From positions 62,001-126,000 of the forward strand of contig NZ_NDHW01000037.1 of the NCBI RefSeq assembly GCF_002251945.1: DNA of 64,000 bases, written 5' to 3'. Position numbers and translations under genes: made by a program. Shown here in pieces: positions 44,431 through 53,821 of this stretch (its first letter is position 1; each line of letters begins with the position of its first letter). A model generated the notes under the pieces. It saw only the letters and a list, made by a program, of their open reading frames with translations. It ran no database searches and had not been told where the DNA came from. This stretch comes from Pseudanabaena sp. SR411. GTDB taxonomy: Bacteria > Cyanobacteriota > Cyanobacteriia > Pseudanabaenales > Pseudanabaenaceae.

Positions 44431-44751
44431 GTGGATTGGATTAATTTAATAATTGCAGGACTATTGGAAGTTGTCTGGGCAAGTAGCTTGAAATACACCG
44501 AAGGCTTTACAAAACCATTACCTACCCTCCTCACCATTTCAACGATCACAGCTAGCTTTATCCTGTTAGCACAAGCCTTAAAAACTCTACCAGTAGGCAC
44601 TGGCTACGCAGTTTGGACAGGGATCGGTGTAGTGGGAACAGCGATCGTTGGTTCTATGTTTCTTGGTGAATCCCGTGATTTATCAAGATTTATCTGCATC
44701 AGTCTCATTGTGCTGGGTATTGTCGGTTTGCGATTTACAGGGTCAAAATGA
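44431..44751 (+). CDS. SMR-family exporter, Gdx/SugE (guanidinium) type
   Basis: The 106-residue protein has four membrane helices. The membrane-embedded Glu is in AGLLEVVWASSLKY near residue 13. The LKYTEGFTKP, LPVGTGYAVWTGIG and FLGES motifs agree with the Gdx (SugE) subtype, which exports guanidinium, rather than EmrE/Qac drug pumps. Gdx genes are often under ykkC-type guanidine riboswitches; none is obvious in the leader. The gene is followed by a CPBP protease gene 46 bp downstream. Confidence 0.85.
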   Translation: MDWINLIIAGLLEVVWASSLKYTEGFTKPLPTLLTISTITASFILLAQALKTLPVGTGYAVWTGIGVVGTAIVGSMFLGESRDLSRFICISLIVLGIVGLRFTGSK

Positions 44752-44797
44752 TAGGATGATCGCTGCTTTGCAATGCCCTATCGCCTGAAGTACAAGA

Positions 44798-46399
44798 ATG
44801 GATTCTAAGCCTCTGCATGAAAAATCTTTGAATGCTAAGTCATTACTATTAAGTATTCTCAGCTTATTGTCTGTTTTATTTATTGTTTTCACTTTACAGG
44901 CAAGCTGGAATAATCCACAGGAGCAGACAAAATTAGATTTGCTCCAAACTGATTTGATTTTGCAAGCCACACAAATTCAAGATCAAAATACAGAGAATGC
45001 TCAAGATCGTTCCCAAAAAGATGATATCTTCCAAGTCTTGATCGGTGAGAGTAAACCTCAAGACCTTTATAAACAGTCGCTCAGCAGTTATCAAGAAGTT
45101 CTCAAAGCCAATAAATCCACACTCACTCGCCTCGATCGCCTAGCACTAGCTCCAGATTCAGGCGGCTATGATCCACAGGCTCTCTCGAAACAACAGCAAA
45201 AGAAACTAACTAGCGTCAGTGAAATCAGTATTCGTGCGGGGCTTCTGCAAATGCAGACTGGTGATATTCAAGGGGCGATCGCGACATGGGAAGACGTGGC
45301 AAAATTAGAGGGAGAATCCATGAGCAGCTATGGATTAACTGCCCAGATTCTCAAAGGATTATGGTCAGAGCCGACGATGTTATTTCCTAATGCCGAAACT
45401 CAGATTCGGCGCACCCTTGATGGCTGGTATCGTAAAGTTGCACTGACTAAACTCTATCAATCTCAACAAAGAGATGAGAAATTACCTGAACTCGAACAAC
45501 AAGCCCAAATAGAAGTCAACTTAGCAATTAATCGTTTAGTAGTCGTTAATTCTATTCCCCTCATCGGTGGCAGTGTGGGGATCTTAGTGTGGTTAGGCTT
45601 ACTAGTGCAATGGATTTTCTTCCGTAAGTCTTCTCCATTCCATCGCAAAAGTGACCTAGACCAAAATCTCAATCAAATTAATTGGCAAGTGCCTTGGGGA
45701 ATTGACACAACTTGGGAAGTAATGGTGCTATGGTTTACCGCATTTTGCTTGATGACTCAATTAGTGTTGCCATTGATTTTTGAGTTCCTCGGTCTCCAAT
45801 CAAGAGCCAGTGAAGATTTCACCATTCAAGCATTACTAGTTCTAATTCCCTATACGCTCTCCGTTATTCCCATGCTGCCAATTTTACAGGCTAGCCTTGC
45901 CGCCTACCGTCCTTTACCCGAAGGCTGGTTTCGCATCAAGATTACGCCGCCACAATGGTTAGCTTGGGGAATTGGCGGATATTTTGCCGCCGTTCCCTTA
46001 GTGCTGATCGTTTCTGTGATTAGCCAAAAATTCCTACAAGGACAAGGTGGCGGTAATCCTTTATTACCAATCTTGACCGAGAGCCAAAATGATCTGCCCA
46101 AGTTTTTACTCTGGACAACCCTTGCGATCGCTGCACCCTTCTTTGAGGAATACCTATTTCGCGGATTTCTATTACCATCATTGACCAAGTTTTTACCAGT
46201 TTGGGGTGCGATCGCCCTCAGTGGATTTTTCTTTGCTCTCGCCCATTTAAATGTCGCGGATATTATTCCCCTCAGTGTTTTAGGAATGGTGATGGGTTTT
46301 GTCTATTGGCGATCAAAGAACTTACTCTCTTCGATGCTACTGCACTGCCTCTGGAATAGCGGCAGTTTCTTTGCGTTGATTGCCCTCGGTGGTAAATAG
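44798..46399 (+). CDS. CPBP-family intramembrane protease with large N-terminal domain
   Basis: The 533-residue protein has an N-terminal membrane anchor (about residues 13-33), a ~190-residue soluble region with helical repeats, and then a CPBP (Rce1-like) domain. Catalytic motifs are EEYLFRG near residue 450, FALAHLN and LLHCLWN. The length and order match the cyanobacterial/plant-plastid CPBP proteins. Substrates are unknown. A perfect hairpin shared with convergent tilS marks its end. Confidence 0.85.
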   Translation: MDSKPLHEKSLNAKSLLLSILSLLSVLFIVFTLQASWNNPQEQTKLDLLQTDLILQATQIQDQNTENAQDRSQKDDIFQVLIGESKPQDLYKQSLSSYQEVLKANKSTLTRLDRLALAPDSGGYDPQALSKQQQKKLTSVSEISIRAGLLQMQTGDIQGAIATWEDVAKLEGESMSSYGLTAQILKGLWSEPTMLFPNAETQIRRTLDGWYRKVALTKLYQSQQRDEKLPELEQQAQIEVNLAINRLVVVNSIPLIGGSVGILVWLGLLVQWIFFRKSSPFHRKSDLDQNLNQINWQVPWGIDTTWEVMVLWFTAFCLMTQLVLPLIFEFLGLQSRASEDFTIQALLVLIPYTLSVIPMLPILQASLAAYRPLPEGWFRIKITPPQWLAWGIGGYFAAVPLVLIVSVISQKFLQGQGGGNPLLPILTESQNDLPKFLLWTTLAIAAPFFEEYLFRGFLLPSLTKFLPVWGAIALSGFFFALAHLNVADIIPLSVLGMVMGFVYWRSKNLLSSMLLHCLWNSGSFFALIALGGK

Positions 46400-46430
46400 C
46401 TAGAAGGTTTGCAAAGCAAACCTTCTAGCT
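46398..46430. terminator. Perfect 15-bp stem-loop holding both stop codons of convergent genes
   Basis: AGCTAGAAGGTTTGC-AAA and complement. The TAG of the CPBP gene (46397-46399) is at the left end and the tilS stop (46425-46427, minus strand) at the right end, so the hairpin is symmetric for both genes. Confidence 0.85.
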
Positions 46431-47426
46431 AATATGCAGAACAATCCAAGGATGTTCTACAAAAGCGAAAATATTGCCTTTAAATGGTGCGCTCTGCGAT
46501 CGATTCTGAGCCGTCAATAAATCTAAAAATCGCTCAATATCTTCAAAATTTACCTGATGCACCAAATATCTTGATAAGAACTGCCTCACAATCCTTCTTT
46601 GCAAAGCTAAAGGCTGTTCTTGCAAACGTTGACGATGTAAACGAGGCGCATGATCATCCCAAATCACTGTCATATTATCTACAAAAAAGCTCCTCGCTTG
46701 CTCCTCCAAATAGATGACATCACCATGCAAAAGCTCTGAAGTCTGCGCGATCGCCATTTCTAACTGCGGATTAAAATGCTCTTGCAGATAGGGAATCGTT
46801 TCTAAACGTAGACGATTGCGTCGATAGTCTAGATTTTGATTAGTGCTATCTTCCCAAATTGGAATTTGCTGCTCATGACAAAATCCTAGAGTTTCATGAC
46901 GGCTGACATTGAGCAAAGGGCGCACCAACTTAATTTCATCAGTAAGCGATCGCATCCAAGTCAATGACGCTAAGCCATCGGCTCCACTCCCCCGCATCAA
47001 GTTATACAGCAATGTCTCAACGCGATCGCTACGAGTATGTCCTGTCACTACATGAGTACATTTATGAGTATTCGCCATCTCCACCAGCATGGCATAGCGC
47101 CATTGTCGAGCTTCAGCTTCACTGGTGAGAAAGCTTTCGGCTGTTCTCAAACAAAAGGTAATTCCCCATTCCTTCGCAATATGTTCAACATGCTCAGCAT
47201 TTGCCACAGAGTCACTACGCCACTGATGATCACAATGGGCGATCGTTAAATTCCAGTTAAACTTAGCGCGTTGCATCTGCAAAAGCTTCGCTAAACATAA
47301 CGAATCCTGCCCCCCAGAAACCGCCACCAAAAGACTTGCTCCTCTTGGCAATATTTCAGGCTGCGATTTTAAAACAGCGTTTAAGTTAGCCCGTAATAGT
47401 TTTGTAAACCGATTATTAGATTTCAA
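46425..47426 (-). CDS. tilS: tRNA(Ile)-lysidine synthetase TilS
   Basis: TilS attaches lysine to C34 of tRNA-Ile(CAU), changing its decoding from Met to Ile; it is essential in most bacteria. The 333-residue protein has the PP-loop SGGQDSLCLAKL near residues 35-46, HCDHQWR, HTRSDRVETLLYNLMRGSG and the R-P-L-L region. It is of the short type, with NTD and CTD1 and no long C-terminal extension. It is convergent with the CPBP gene. Confidence 0.95.
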   Translation of the reverse strand: MKSNNRFTKLLRANLNAVLKSQPEILPRGASLLVAVSGGQDSLCLAKLLQMQRAKFNWNLTIAHCDHQWRSDSVANAEHVEHIAKEWGITFCLRTAESFLTSEAEARQWRYAMLVEMANTHKCTHVVTGHTRSDRVETLLYNLMRGSGADGLASLTWMRSLTDEIKLVRPLLNVSRHETLGFCHEQQIPIWEDSTNQNLDYRRNRLRLETIPYLQEHFNPQLEMAIAQTSELLHGDVIYLEEQARSFFVDNMTVIWDDHAPRLHRQRLQEQPLALQRRIVRQFLSRYLVHQVNFEDIERFLDLLTAQNRSQSAPFKGNIFAFVEHPWIVLHIS

Positions 47427-47659
47427 GGGTTATTGCTTAGTAAAATTCGGACGAAACCTGATTATTCATGGCATAATAATGTACAATCTAAAACCTTCAG
47501 CATCAGAGAAATCGTGCGAAGATCTTAAAAGAGTATTGCATTTTTGTGTTGTTTGAAGGAGAAGCGATCGCCTCTCTGCTGTTCCGCCTATATTGAGCCT
47601 AAGATTGCACGATTTCTGCTAATCCAGCGAAGTTAGTTTGTGGGTGAGGAATATACAAA
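47427..47659. other. Intergenic region with a widely spaced inverted repeat
   Basis: AGAAATCGTGC near 47508 and GCACGATTTCT near 47607 are 11-bp complementary sequences about 90 bp apart. Presumed promoter region of the downstream exported protein. No gene recognised. Confidence 0.4.
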
Positions 47660-47677
47660 ATGCAAAAGGGAAGCTCT

Positions 47678-48850
47678 ATGATCAATAAATTATTGCTGGT
47701 GTCCACAGGCGCAATCTGGGGATTGATGGCGATTGGGCCAATTAATGCCCTCTCTGCACAGTCAAAAGTCGCCAAGAACGTTAAAGTAACCAATTCACAA
47801 GTTGTCAAAGGCAAAGTAACCAACGTCACAACGCCTAAGAATACTCCTAAGAAGGTTACGAAAAACGCTCCAACTGTCAAGAAAACTCCTAAAACGGGAG
47901 TAGCAAAAGCGCCAGTTCTCCAAAATAAGTTACCTGATACTGCTAAGGATCTTAAGCCTCGGATCGATGTTGTAGCTATCCCCTCATCATTCAATCGCAG
48001 TTCTTCTATCTCAATCTCCACCAATCCTGATGTTAATCTTGTAGAAATTGCCCAAGCCAGTACAGACATCGCCCAAGTCGGTAATACAACTTCCAATTCT
48101 CCAGATATTATTCGGCAACAACTACTCATTCGTCCGATTCAACCACCAGCTACGAACGTATTCAGACAAATCTACACTCCTTCATTGAATGCGGGTACTC
48201 CCGTTGCTTTTGGTCTGCAAACAGGTGATGCTTTTATCAGTGTTGTAGGCTCGACTGCTGGTAGATTAAGAGATACCGTTGATGGCAGTATCTCTGTCGG
48301 TACTGGATTGGGAGATGCTAATCAGTATTTTGCAGTTGAAGGTGTTTTCAACATCAATAGTATTCGTAACTTCGGTTCTAACGGCTCTTTTGATCTTAAG
48401 GTTCATCGTTCCATCTATCAAGATGATTCTATGCAAGCGGCGATCGCGGTAGGCTGGACTAACTTTGCCAACTATGGAACAAACGCAGGCGGCACGCCTT
48501 CCTCAGTTTATGGAGCCGCAACTATTTCTCAATTGACTGATCCAACTAATGCTGACAGTCCGAAGCCTTTAGTCGCGACTATTGGTGTTGGTGGTGGCAC
48601 TTATCGCAAGTCTACTAGCAATGATGGGGTCGGCATTTTTGCTAACGTTGGCTACCAATTTGATCCTCAGTGGGGTGTGAGTACAGCATGGTCTGGACAA
48701 GGGCTAAACTTCGGGTTGGGCTTTTTACCAGATGTCACTTTTCCTTTAAACCTTACCCTGACCTATTCTGATGTTACTAACAATAGTAATGCAGGCACTC
48801 AGGTTATCTTTGGTGTTAGCTACGGATTTAACTACTCTGGACGTAGGTAA
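47678..48850 (+). CDS. Exported protein with Lys/Thr-rich linker and probable outer-membrane β-barrel
   Basis: The ATG at 47678 gives 390 residues starting with a signal peptide (MINKLLLVSTGAIWGL, then small residues near INALSAQS). Residues ~30-90 are Lys-, Thr- and Val-rich and low-complexity, probably cell-wall interacting. The C-terminal ~230 residues alternate in the β-barrel manner (GDAFISVVG, GSISVGTGLG, LNLTLTYSD, VIFGVSYGFNY) and end near an aromatic residue (FNYSGRR). An outer-membrane porin-like or adhesin role is inferred. An upstream in-frame ATG at 47660 adds MQKGSS and is less likely. Confidence 0.65.
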   Translation: MINKLLLVSTGAIWGLMAIGPINALSAQSKVAKNVKVTNSQVVKGKVTNVTTPKNTPKKVTKNAPTVKKTPKTGVAKAPVLQNKLPDTAKDLKPRIDVVAIPSSFNRSSSISISTNPDVNLVEIAQASTDIAQVGNTTSNSPDIIRQQLLIRPIQPPATNVFRQIYTPSLNAGTPVAFGLQTGDAFISVVGSTAGRLRDTVDGSISVGTGLGDANQYFAVEGVFNINSIRNFGSNGSFDLKVHRSIYQDDSMQAAIAVGWTNFANYGTNAGGTPSSVYGAATISQLTDPTNADSPKPLVATIGVGGGTYRKSTSNDGVGIFANVGYQFDPQWGVSTAWSGQGLNFGLGFLPDVTFPLNLTLTYSDVTNNSNAGTQVIFGVSYGFNYSGRR

Positions 48851-48890
48851 GTATGAGTTAACCTTTGGGAAAGGTTAACTCATCGGATAA

Positions 48891-48991
48891 TACCAATTCA
48901 CGAAAGTGGGACAACACTTTTGTGAATTAAAAAACTAACCCAGTAAGGGTTTTTAAAACTAAAAATGGCTACGTCATTTTTAGTTTTGGGA
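48891..48991. mobile_element. 101-bp double-hairpin element, copy 3
   Basis: Starts TACCAATTC and ends TTGGGA, with TAA immediately outside both ends. The hairpins are AATTCACGAAAGT with its partner and AAAAATGGCTACGTC with its partner. It lies between the two exported-protein genes. Confidence 0.8.
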
Positions 48992-49033
48992 TAAGTTGCG
49001 ATCGCTCTAAAATCACCTAGCTGCCAAATTTCT

Positions 49034-49639
49034 ATGAAAAAAATATTTCTGTCAATTCTCGCTTCAGTGATCTCCTTTGCTGGGATATCACCTGTTTTTG
49101 CTGGTACTGCACCTGTTCAACCAGGATGTCAAACCTCCAGCAGTCCAATTTTATTGAATATCCCGCCTAAAGCCCAAAGCAATTTGTTGAGCATCGATAT
49201 CAGCAATGCGATCGCTCTATTGTTAAATTCCGCGAATACTAACGCAGATATTAGCAACGTTGTTGTGCTGTTGAGCAATGGTAATGGAAGTGGAACTGGT
49301 GTGCAGACAGCACAAAGTGCTTTAAGCGCTAGCTTTGCAAATTTGGGAATTAATGTTGGGGCTGGATCGCCTGCATCTTCCTTAATTGATGCGCTTACTG
49401 GACTAATTCCTGCTAATTTTAATGCAGGAGATGGACAGACTCAATCTGTTGATCTCCAGAAGCTATTTCTAGCAATTGAGTCTTTTAATCAGATTGTGAA
49501 TGAACTAGCTAATATTGCCAATGGCTCAGATCCTGTTGCAGCAGAAAAGGCTTTAGCCTCTCTAAATGCTCTATCAACAAATCAAGCATTCACCACTCTT
49601 TCTACGACTCTGGCTTCTATCTCCAAAGATTTGAAATAA
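49034..49639 (+). CDS. Small exported protein of unknown function
   Basis: The 201-residue protein has a clear signal peptide (MKKIFLSILASVISFAG, cleavage near PVFAGTA). The mature part is Ala/Ser/Asn/Leu-rich with repeated NAIALLLNSANTN and NVVVLLSNGNGSG segments and no recognised domain. It contains a single Cys near the start of the mature chain. It follows the β-barrel gene on the same strand, but the 101-bp element lies between them. No function is suggested. Confidence 0.65.
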   Translation: MKKIFLSILASVISFAGISPVFAGTAPVQPGCQTSSSPILLNIPPKAQSNLLSIDISNAIALLLNSANTNADISNVVVLLSNGNGSGTGVQTAQSALSASFANLGINVGAGSPASSLIDALTGLIPANFNAGDGQTQSVDLQKLFLAIESFNQIVNELANIANGSDPVAAEKALASLNALSTNQAFTTLSTTLASISKDLK

Positions 49640-49646
49640 TTCCTAA

Positions 49647-49810
49647 CTGATGTTACGTGGAACTCAGATAATGAACCTCTTGCTGCTAGCATAACAGGGC
49701 AACCACGGGGGGATTGCCCCTACCTGTAAATTTTAGATCTTGTAGGGGCTGCGCCCCCGTGCCAGCCCTAGACTTACGCCATCGCAAGAATTCCTTCCAC
49801 GTAACATCAG
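49647..49810. mobile_element. 164-bp MITE with the termini of the resident IS4-type element
   Basis: The 16-bp terminal repeats CTGATGTTACGTGGAA match the ends of the IS at 12590-13723. A perfect 7-bp duplication TTCCTAA flanks the element (49640-49646 and 49811-49817). The interior holds the common cyanobacterial GGGCAACCACGGGG...GTAGGGGC inverted repeat and no gene. Confidence 0.88.
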
Positions 49811-49815
49811 TTCCT

Positions 49816-49858
49816 AAAGAAAAGAGTGGCGGCGCAAAGCGCCGCCACTCTTTTCTTT
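49816..49858. terminator. Perfect 20-bp stem-loop at the tyrS 3' end
   Basis: Arms 49816-49835 and 49839-49858, AAA loop, core GGCGGCGC/GCGCCGCC. The right arm ends at the tyrS stop. Confidence 0.85.
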
Positions 49859-51066
49859 TAAATTAATCGCAGAAACTTTTTCTTGCCAACTTGCAAAACT
49901 TTACCAGCGAGTTCTTCGACATTGGCAAAGGTGCGATCGCCTAATTTTTCACCATCCAGTTTCACCGCACCATTTTTGATTTGGCTTTGGGCTTCGCTAT
50001 TGCTTTTGCAGAGTCCTGAGGCCTTAACCAAATAATGCAATGGCGCAGGGAAATTGATTTGGGATAGGTCAAATTCGGGAATATCACCAAGATCGTTAGT
50101 ATTACCAGCGAGAACAATTTGTTCAGCATCCTGTTGGGCTTGAAGTGCTACTTCAGGACTGTGGTATTGACCAACGATCGCTAAAGCTAGTTGTTTTTGC
50201 TTTTCGCGAGGATTTTCGGGGAGAGTTGCGAGATCGATATCGGTAAGTAACTCAAAGTACTTATCCACAAGAGCATCAGGGACTTTTTCCAACTTGGAAT
50301 ACATGCTCAATGGCTCATCCGTCAGTCCCACATAATTACCGAGGGATTTAGACATTTTCTGTACACCATCTAAACCTACTAACAATGGCAGCAACAATCC
50401 AAACTGAGCAGGTTTACCTTGGCGATTTGGATCTTTTAGTTGTAGGTCACGCCCGACCAGAATATTAAACTTTTGATCAGTTCCGCCTAACTCTACATCC
50501 GAGTCGATCGCTACGGAGTCATAGCCTTGCAAAAGTGGGTACAAAAATTCATGCAGGTAAATTGGATTGCCTTTTTCGTAGCGATCACTAAATCCTTCTT
50601 TAGCCAGCATTTGCCCCACGGTCATACTTGCCTGCAAGTTAATAATTTGCTGCAAATCAAGTTTATTGAGCCATTCGCCATTACGACGCAACTCAAAGCG
50701 ATCACTGGAAAAGTCGAGAATTTTTTTGGCTTGCTCAAGATAGGTTTCGGCATTGTAAGCAACTTCTTCAGGTGTGAGACGGGGACGAGCCTCTGAGCGA
50801 CCTGTGGGATCACCGATTTGGGCAGTGAAGTCACCAATGATTAAGACTGCTTTATGTCCAGCATCTTGAAATTGACGTAATTTTCGCAGCGCTACTGTAT
50901 GTCCAAGGTGCAGATCAGGACGGGTGGGATCGATCCCTAGTTTAATGCGAAGGGGGCGATCGCTCTTTTGGATGCGATCGCGCAAGTTGTCAGATTCGCT
51001 ATTAGGAAATATTTCGACAACGCCTCTTTCTAAAAGGGTTGCTAAATTGGGTTGGCTTTGAGACAT
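49858..51066 (-). CDS. tyrS: Tyrosyl-tRNA synthetase
   Basis: TyrRS charges tRNA-Tyr. The 402-residue class I enzyme has the HIGH-type motif LHLGHT near residue 53, the tyrosine-pocket region ([21 protein letters not shown]) and the KMSKSLGN loop near 240. A C-terminal S4 RNA-binding domain (about 335-400) completes it. The 402-residue length, with the insert between HIGH and KMSKS, is of the TyrZ-like bacterial subclass. A perfect 20-bp hairpin follows the stop. Confidence 0.96.
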   Translation of the reverse strand: MSQSQPNLATLLERGVVEIFPNSESDNLRDRIQKSDRPLRIKLGIDPTRPDLHLGHTVALRKLRQFQDAGHKAVLIIGDFTAQIGDPTGRSEARPRLTPEEVAYNAETYLEQAKKILDFSSDRFELRRNGEWLNKLDLQQIINLQASMTVGQMLAKEGFSDRYEKGNPIYLHEFLYPLLQGYDSVAIDSDVELGGTDQKFNILVGRDLQLKDPNRQGKPAQFGLLLPLLVGLDGVQKMSKSLGNYVGLTDEPLSMYSKLEKVPDALVDKYFELLTDIDLATLPENPREKQKQLALAIVGQYHSPEVALQAQQDAEQIVLAGNTNDLGDIPEFDLSQINFPAPLHYLVKASGLCKSNSEAQSQIKNGAVKLDGEKLGDRTFANVEELAGKVLQVGKKKFLRLI

Positions 51067-51135
51067 TCTAAAAAGTTACTTAAAATTTTTGTTAACTATA
51101 AATTTGTGAAATCACAAGGTTTTAATCATACTACG

Positions 51136-51285
51136 CTAAAGGTTTGAGGCTTTTAAAGCTTCTAACTCCGCGATCGATAAACCAGTAATTTGAGAAATTG
51201 TGAGATCTTCCAAAAGATTCAATATTTTTCTAGCTATTTCAATAGTGCTTTGCTGGAAACCCTGTTGTTTAGCTTTAGCTGAAGA
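51136..51285 (-). pseudogene. Rpn-family (transposase/nuclease-like) C-terminal remnant
   Basis: A minus-strand frame without start encodes about 48 residues ending TISQITGLSIAELEALK and stops at 51136-51138. This is the characteristic C terminus of Rpn/PD-(D/E)XK recombination-promoting nuclease-like proteins in cyanobacteria. The rest of the gene is gone. Confidence 0.7.
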
Positions 51286-51321
51286 TCATGGCAAATTAAC
51301 GTTACACAACATTATGAGCCT

Positions 51322-53079
51322 TTAGCCTATGGTATCAAATTGGCGAGAATGTAGCTGAGCATAACGTCCTGCTTTTTGCAGAAGCTCATCATGGGTTCCT
51401 GATTCAACAATTTGACCTTGTTCTAAAACGATAATGCGATCGCTATTTCTAATCGTCGCCAAGCGGTGAGCAATGATAAATACAGTGCGACCTTGCATTA
51501 AGCGTTGTAATGCTTCTTGGACAAGGCTTTCTGATTCTGCATCAAGAGCTGAAGTGGCTTCATCAAGAATCAAGATTTTAGGATTATGGAGAACTGCCCT
51601 AGCGATGGAAATGCGTTGACGCTGACCACCAGAAAGATTAACTCCGCGTTCTCCTACCCAAGTATCATAACCTTGGGGAAGTTCCATAATAAAATCATGG
51701 GCATTGGCAATTCGTGCCGCTTGTTCTACAGATTCAGTATCGTAATCCTTCTGTCCAAAGGCAATATTAGAAGCAACGGTTCCTGAAAAGAGAATATTCT
51801 CTTGGGGAACGAGGGCTAGTTGCTGACGGAGACTTTTGATTTGGACATCACGAATATCATAGCCATCAATTAAGATTTTGCCAGTCTTGACATCATGGAA
51901 ACGCATTAATAGATTCATCAGCGTTGATTTACCTGCGCCTGATGCACCGACTAGGGCGATCGCTTCGCCTTTATTTGCCACGAGATTAATATCCGTGAGA
52001 ACAGGGCGATCGTTTTGATAATGGAAGCCCACATTAACGTATTCGACTTTGCCTGTGACTTCAGGAAGGGCGATCGCATTAGGCTTTTCCGTAACAACGG
52101 GTTGAATCTCAAAAATCTCGAAAATGCGATCAACAGAAGCTTCAGCTTGTTTGATTTCGTTATAGCTTCCAGTGGTATTTGCGATCGGGTCAATTAATAG
52201 TGCTACACCTGCACCAAAGGCAACAAATTGTTCGGGAAGTAACCATTTATTAGAAATGAGCCAACCTCCCAATAAAAACAAGAAGCAAATTCCTGCGGCC
52301 TCTAAAAAACCAACTACGGGATATTGAATGGCTCTAACGCGATCGGCGGCATATTTACGGCGGCTATTTTGTTCTGATTCTTGCTTAAACCGCTCGACTT
52401 CGTAGGATTCTGTGGCAAAGGCGCGGACGAGACGAATGCCGCTAAAAATTTCTGATAGTAAGGCGGCGAGGTTAGAAACTTGATCTTGGCTACGGCGGCT
52501 AAGGCTCAACATGCGATCGCCAAACCATGCAATTAACAAGGCAATTAGGGGTGCAACTGCAAGCGTAGTCAGGGTTAAAATCCAATTTAAATAAATCATG
52601 TACGCCAGTACAAAAATCAATTGCAATACTGACGGAATGAATTGATGGAAAAACTTACCGATGACTTCACCAATGCGATCAATATCTTCAGTCAATCGAT
52701 AGGACAAATCTCCAGTACGCGACTCCGCAAAATAATCCAAATCAAGGGTTTGCAAATGGGAGTACACATCCACACGCAAATCTCTTGCTGCATTCAAAGC
52801 TGCCTGAGCCATCATCGAGTCCTGTCCGTACTGCCCCAAGCCCCGAAATACGAACATAACTACGGTGAAAATCGCGATCTGAATAATCGCATTGACATCC
52901 CCCTTGCCTAATGCTTGAGCAACTCGCCCTAAAAGTTCAGCAAGTAGAGGCATTGTACCGATAAAGACTAACGTGCATAAAAATGCTTTAGCTATGAGAA
53001 AACGTTGGGGATAAACGTAATCTCGCATCTGCCAGTAGGAAGAGCGCTTTGAAGATTTCCCTAAAGATCGTTGTTTCAA
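51322..53079 (-). CDS. ABC exporter, fused membrane and ATPase domains
   Basis: The 585-residue half-transporter has six membrane helices (about residues 25-320, type IV exporter fold) followed by an ATPase with GASGAGKST near residue 380. LSGGQRQRISIARA, ILDEATSALD and the H-loop IAHRLATI complete it. It acts as a homo- or heterodimer in lipid, peptide or drug export. No partner half-transporter is adjacent and the substrate is unknown. Confidence 0.9.
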   Translation of the reverse strand: MKQRSLGKSSKRSSYWQMRDYVYPQRFLIAKAFLCTLVFIGTMPLLAELLGRVAQALGKGDVNAIIQIAIFTVVMFVFRGLGQYGQDSMMAQAALNAARDLRVDVYSHLQTLDLDYFAESRTGDLSYRLTEDIDRIGEVIGKFFHQFIPSVLQLIFVLAYMIYLNWILTLTTLAVAPLIALLIAWFGDRMLSLSRRSQDQVSNLAALLSEIFSGIRLVRAFATESYEVERFKQESEQNSRRKYAADRVRAIQYPVVGFLEAAGICFLFLLGGWLISNKWLLPEQFVAFGAGVALLIDPIANTTGSYNEIKQAEASVDRIFEIFEIQPVVTEKPNAIALPEVTGKVEYVNVGFHYQNDRPVLTDINLVANKGEAIALVGASGAGKSTLMNLLMRFHDVKTGKILIDGYDIRDVQIKSLRQQLALVPQENILFSGTVASNIAFGQKDYDTESVEQAARIANAHDFIMELPQGYDTWVGERGVNLSGGQRQRISIARAVLHNPKILILDEATSALDAESESLVQEALQRLMQGRTVFIIAHRLATIRNSDRIIVLEQGQIVESGTHDELLQKAGRYAQLHSRQFDTIG

Positions 53080-53160
53080 ACTCGTAGCTCAAATGTTTGC
53101 AATTCATCAAAGATAAGTTTCTCACTTTATCGCACCAACTTGCCGCGATCGCATTGCCTA

Positions 53161-53508
53161 TCATCGCTCAGGATTGTTGGGATCTTCTTCTGGCGGATCT
53201 AAAAGCCCAAGCCTTAATAACTTTTTCGCTAAGTTATAAGCATCTTGCTTACTACCGTCTTTGCGAATTCCAAGCACTACAACAACTACAGTAATTTGAG
53301 CTTGCTCAATAGTATAAATTATGCGATATCGCTGTCCAACCGCGCGGACGCTGTAATAACCATCTAGTTCACCTAGCAATGGTTTACCCTGTATTTCAGG
53401 AGATTCTGCGAGTTTATCAATGCGATCGCTAATTTTTTGACGAATGCGGCGATCGTTAATCGCTTGCAATAATTTGAAGGCTGTAGGCTGAATGACGATG
53501 CGGTACAT
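53161..53508 (-). CDS. RelE/ParE-type toxin of a type II toxin-antitoxin pair
   Basis: The 115-residue protein is RelE-like: YRIVIQPTAFKLLQAI, GYYSVRAVGQRYRIIY and a β-strand VVVVVLGIRKDG. RelE toxins cleave mRNA on the ribosome. A ~30-residue tail rich in Asp, Pro and Leu is longer than usual. It starts directly after the antitoxin stop (zero-base gap). The pair is probably functional. Confidence 0.85.
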   Translation of the reverse strand: MYRIVIQPTAFKLLQAINDRRIRQKISDRIDKLAESPEIQGKPLLGELDGYYSVRAVGQRYRIIYTIEQAQITVVVVVLGIRKDGSKQDAYNLAKKLLRLGLLDPPEEDPNNPER

Positions 53509-53778
53509 TTAGAGGTCTAAGTCCCGTTTAGCAGATTCCCAATCGAGACCTTGTGCTGATTGAGCCTCAGTAATCCCTTGGCGTAAGTTAACCATGAGGC
53601 TAGAGTCTCCCAAAATTTCTAAGGTTTCGAGAATGGATTCGTAATGTTGCCATGTCATGACGGCTAAAACAGGCTTACCTCGGCGGGTAATAGCCAATGT
53701 TCCACCTTCTTTAACTAGTTTTTCAGGTAACGAAGTTAGTTCATGCCTTGCTTCGGTAATGGGAAGGTTGGATAGCAT
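53509..53778 (-). CDS. Phd/YefM-type antitoxin
   Basis: The 89-residue protein has the Phd/YefM DNA-binding fold: ITEARHELTSLPEKLVKEGG and LAITRRGKPVLAVMTWQHYE. The C-terminal ~25 residues would bind and neutralise the RelE-type toxin encoded immediately downstream. As in other pairs, it probably represses its own promoter, with the toxin as co-repressor. Confidence 0.88.
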   Translation of the reverse strand: MLSNLPITEARHELTSLPEKLVKEGGTLAITRRGKPVLAVMTWQHYESILETLEILGDSSLMVNLRQGITEAQSAQGLDWESAKRDLDL

Positions 53779-53821
53779 TGTTTTTAGAAATCATCTGTAC
53801 ATCTAAGTGTACATCTAAATT

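Noticed and set aside
53097-53294. 65-codon plus-strand frame over the toxin gene 3' end
   Set aside because: It overlaps the well-supported RelE-type gene antisense and has no ribosome binding site or homology.
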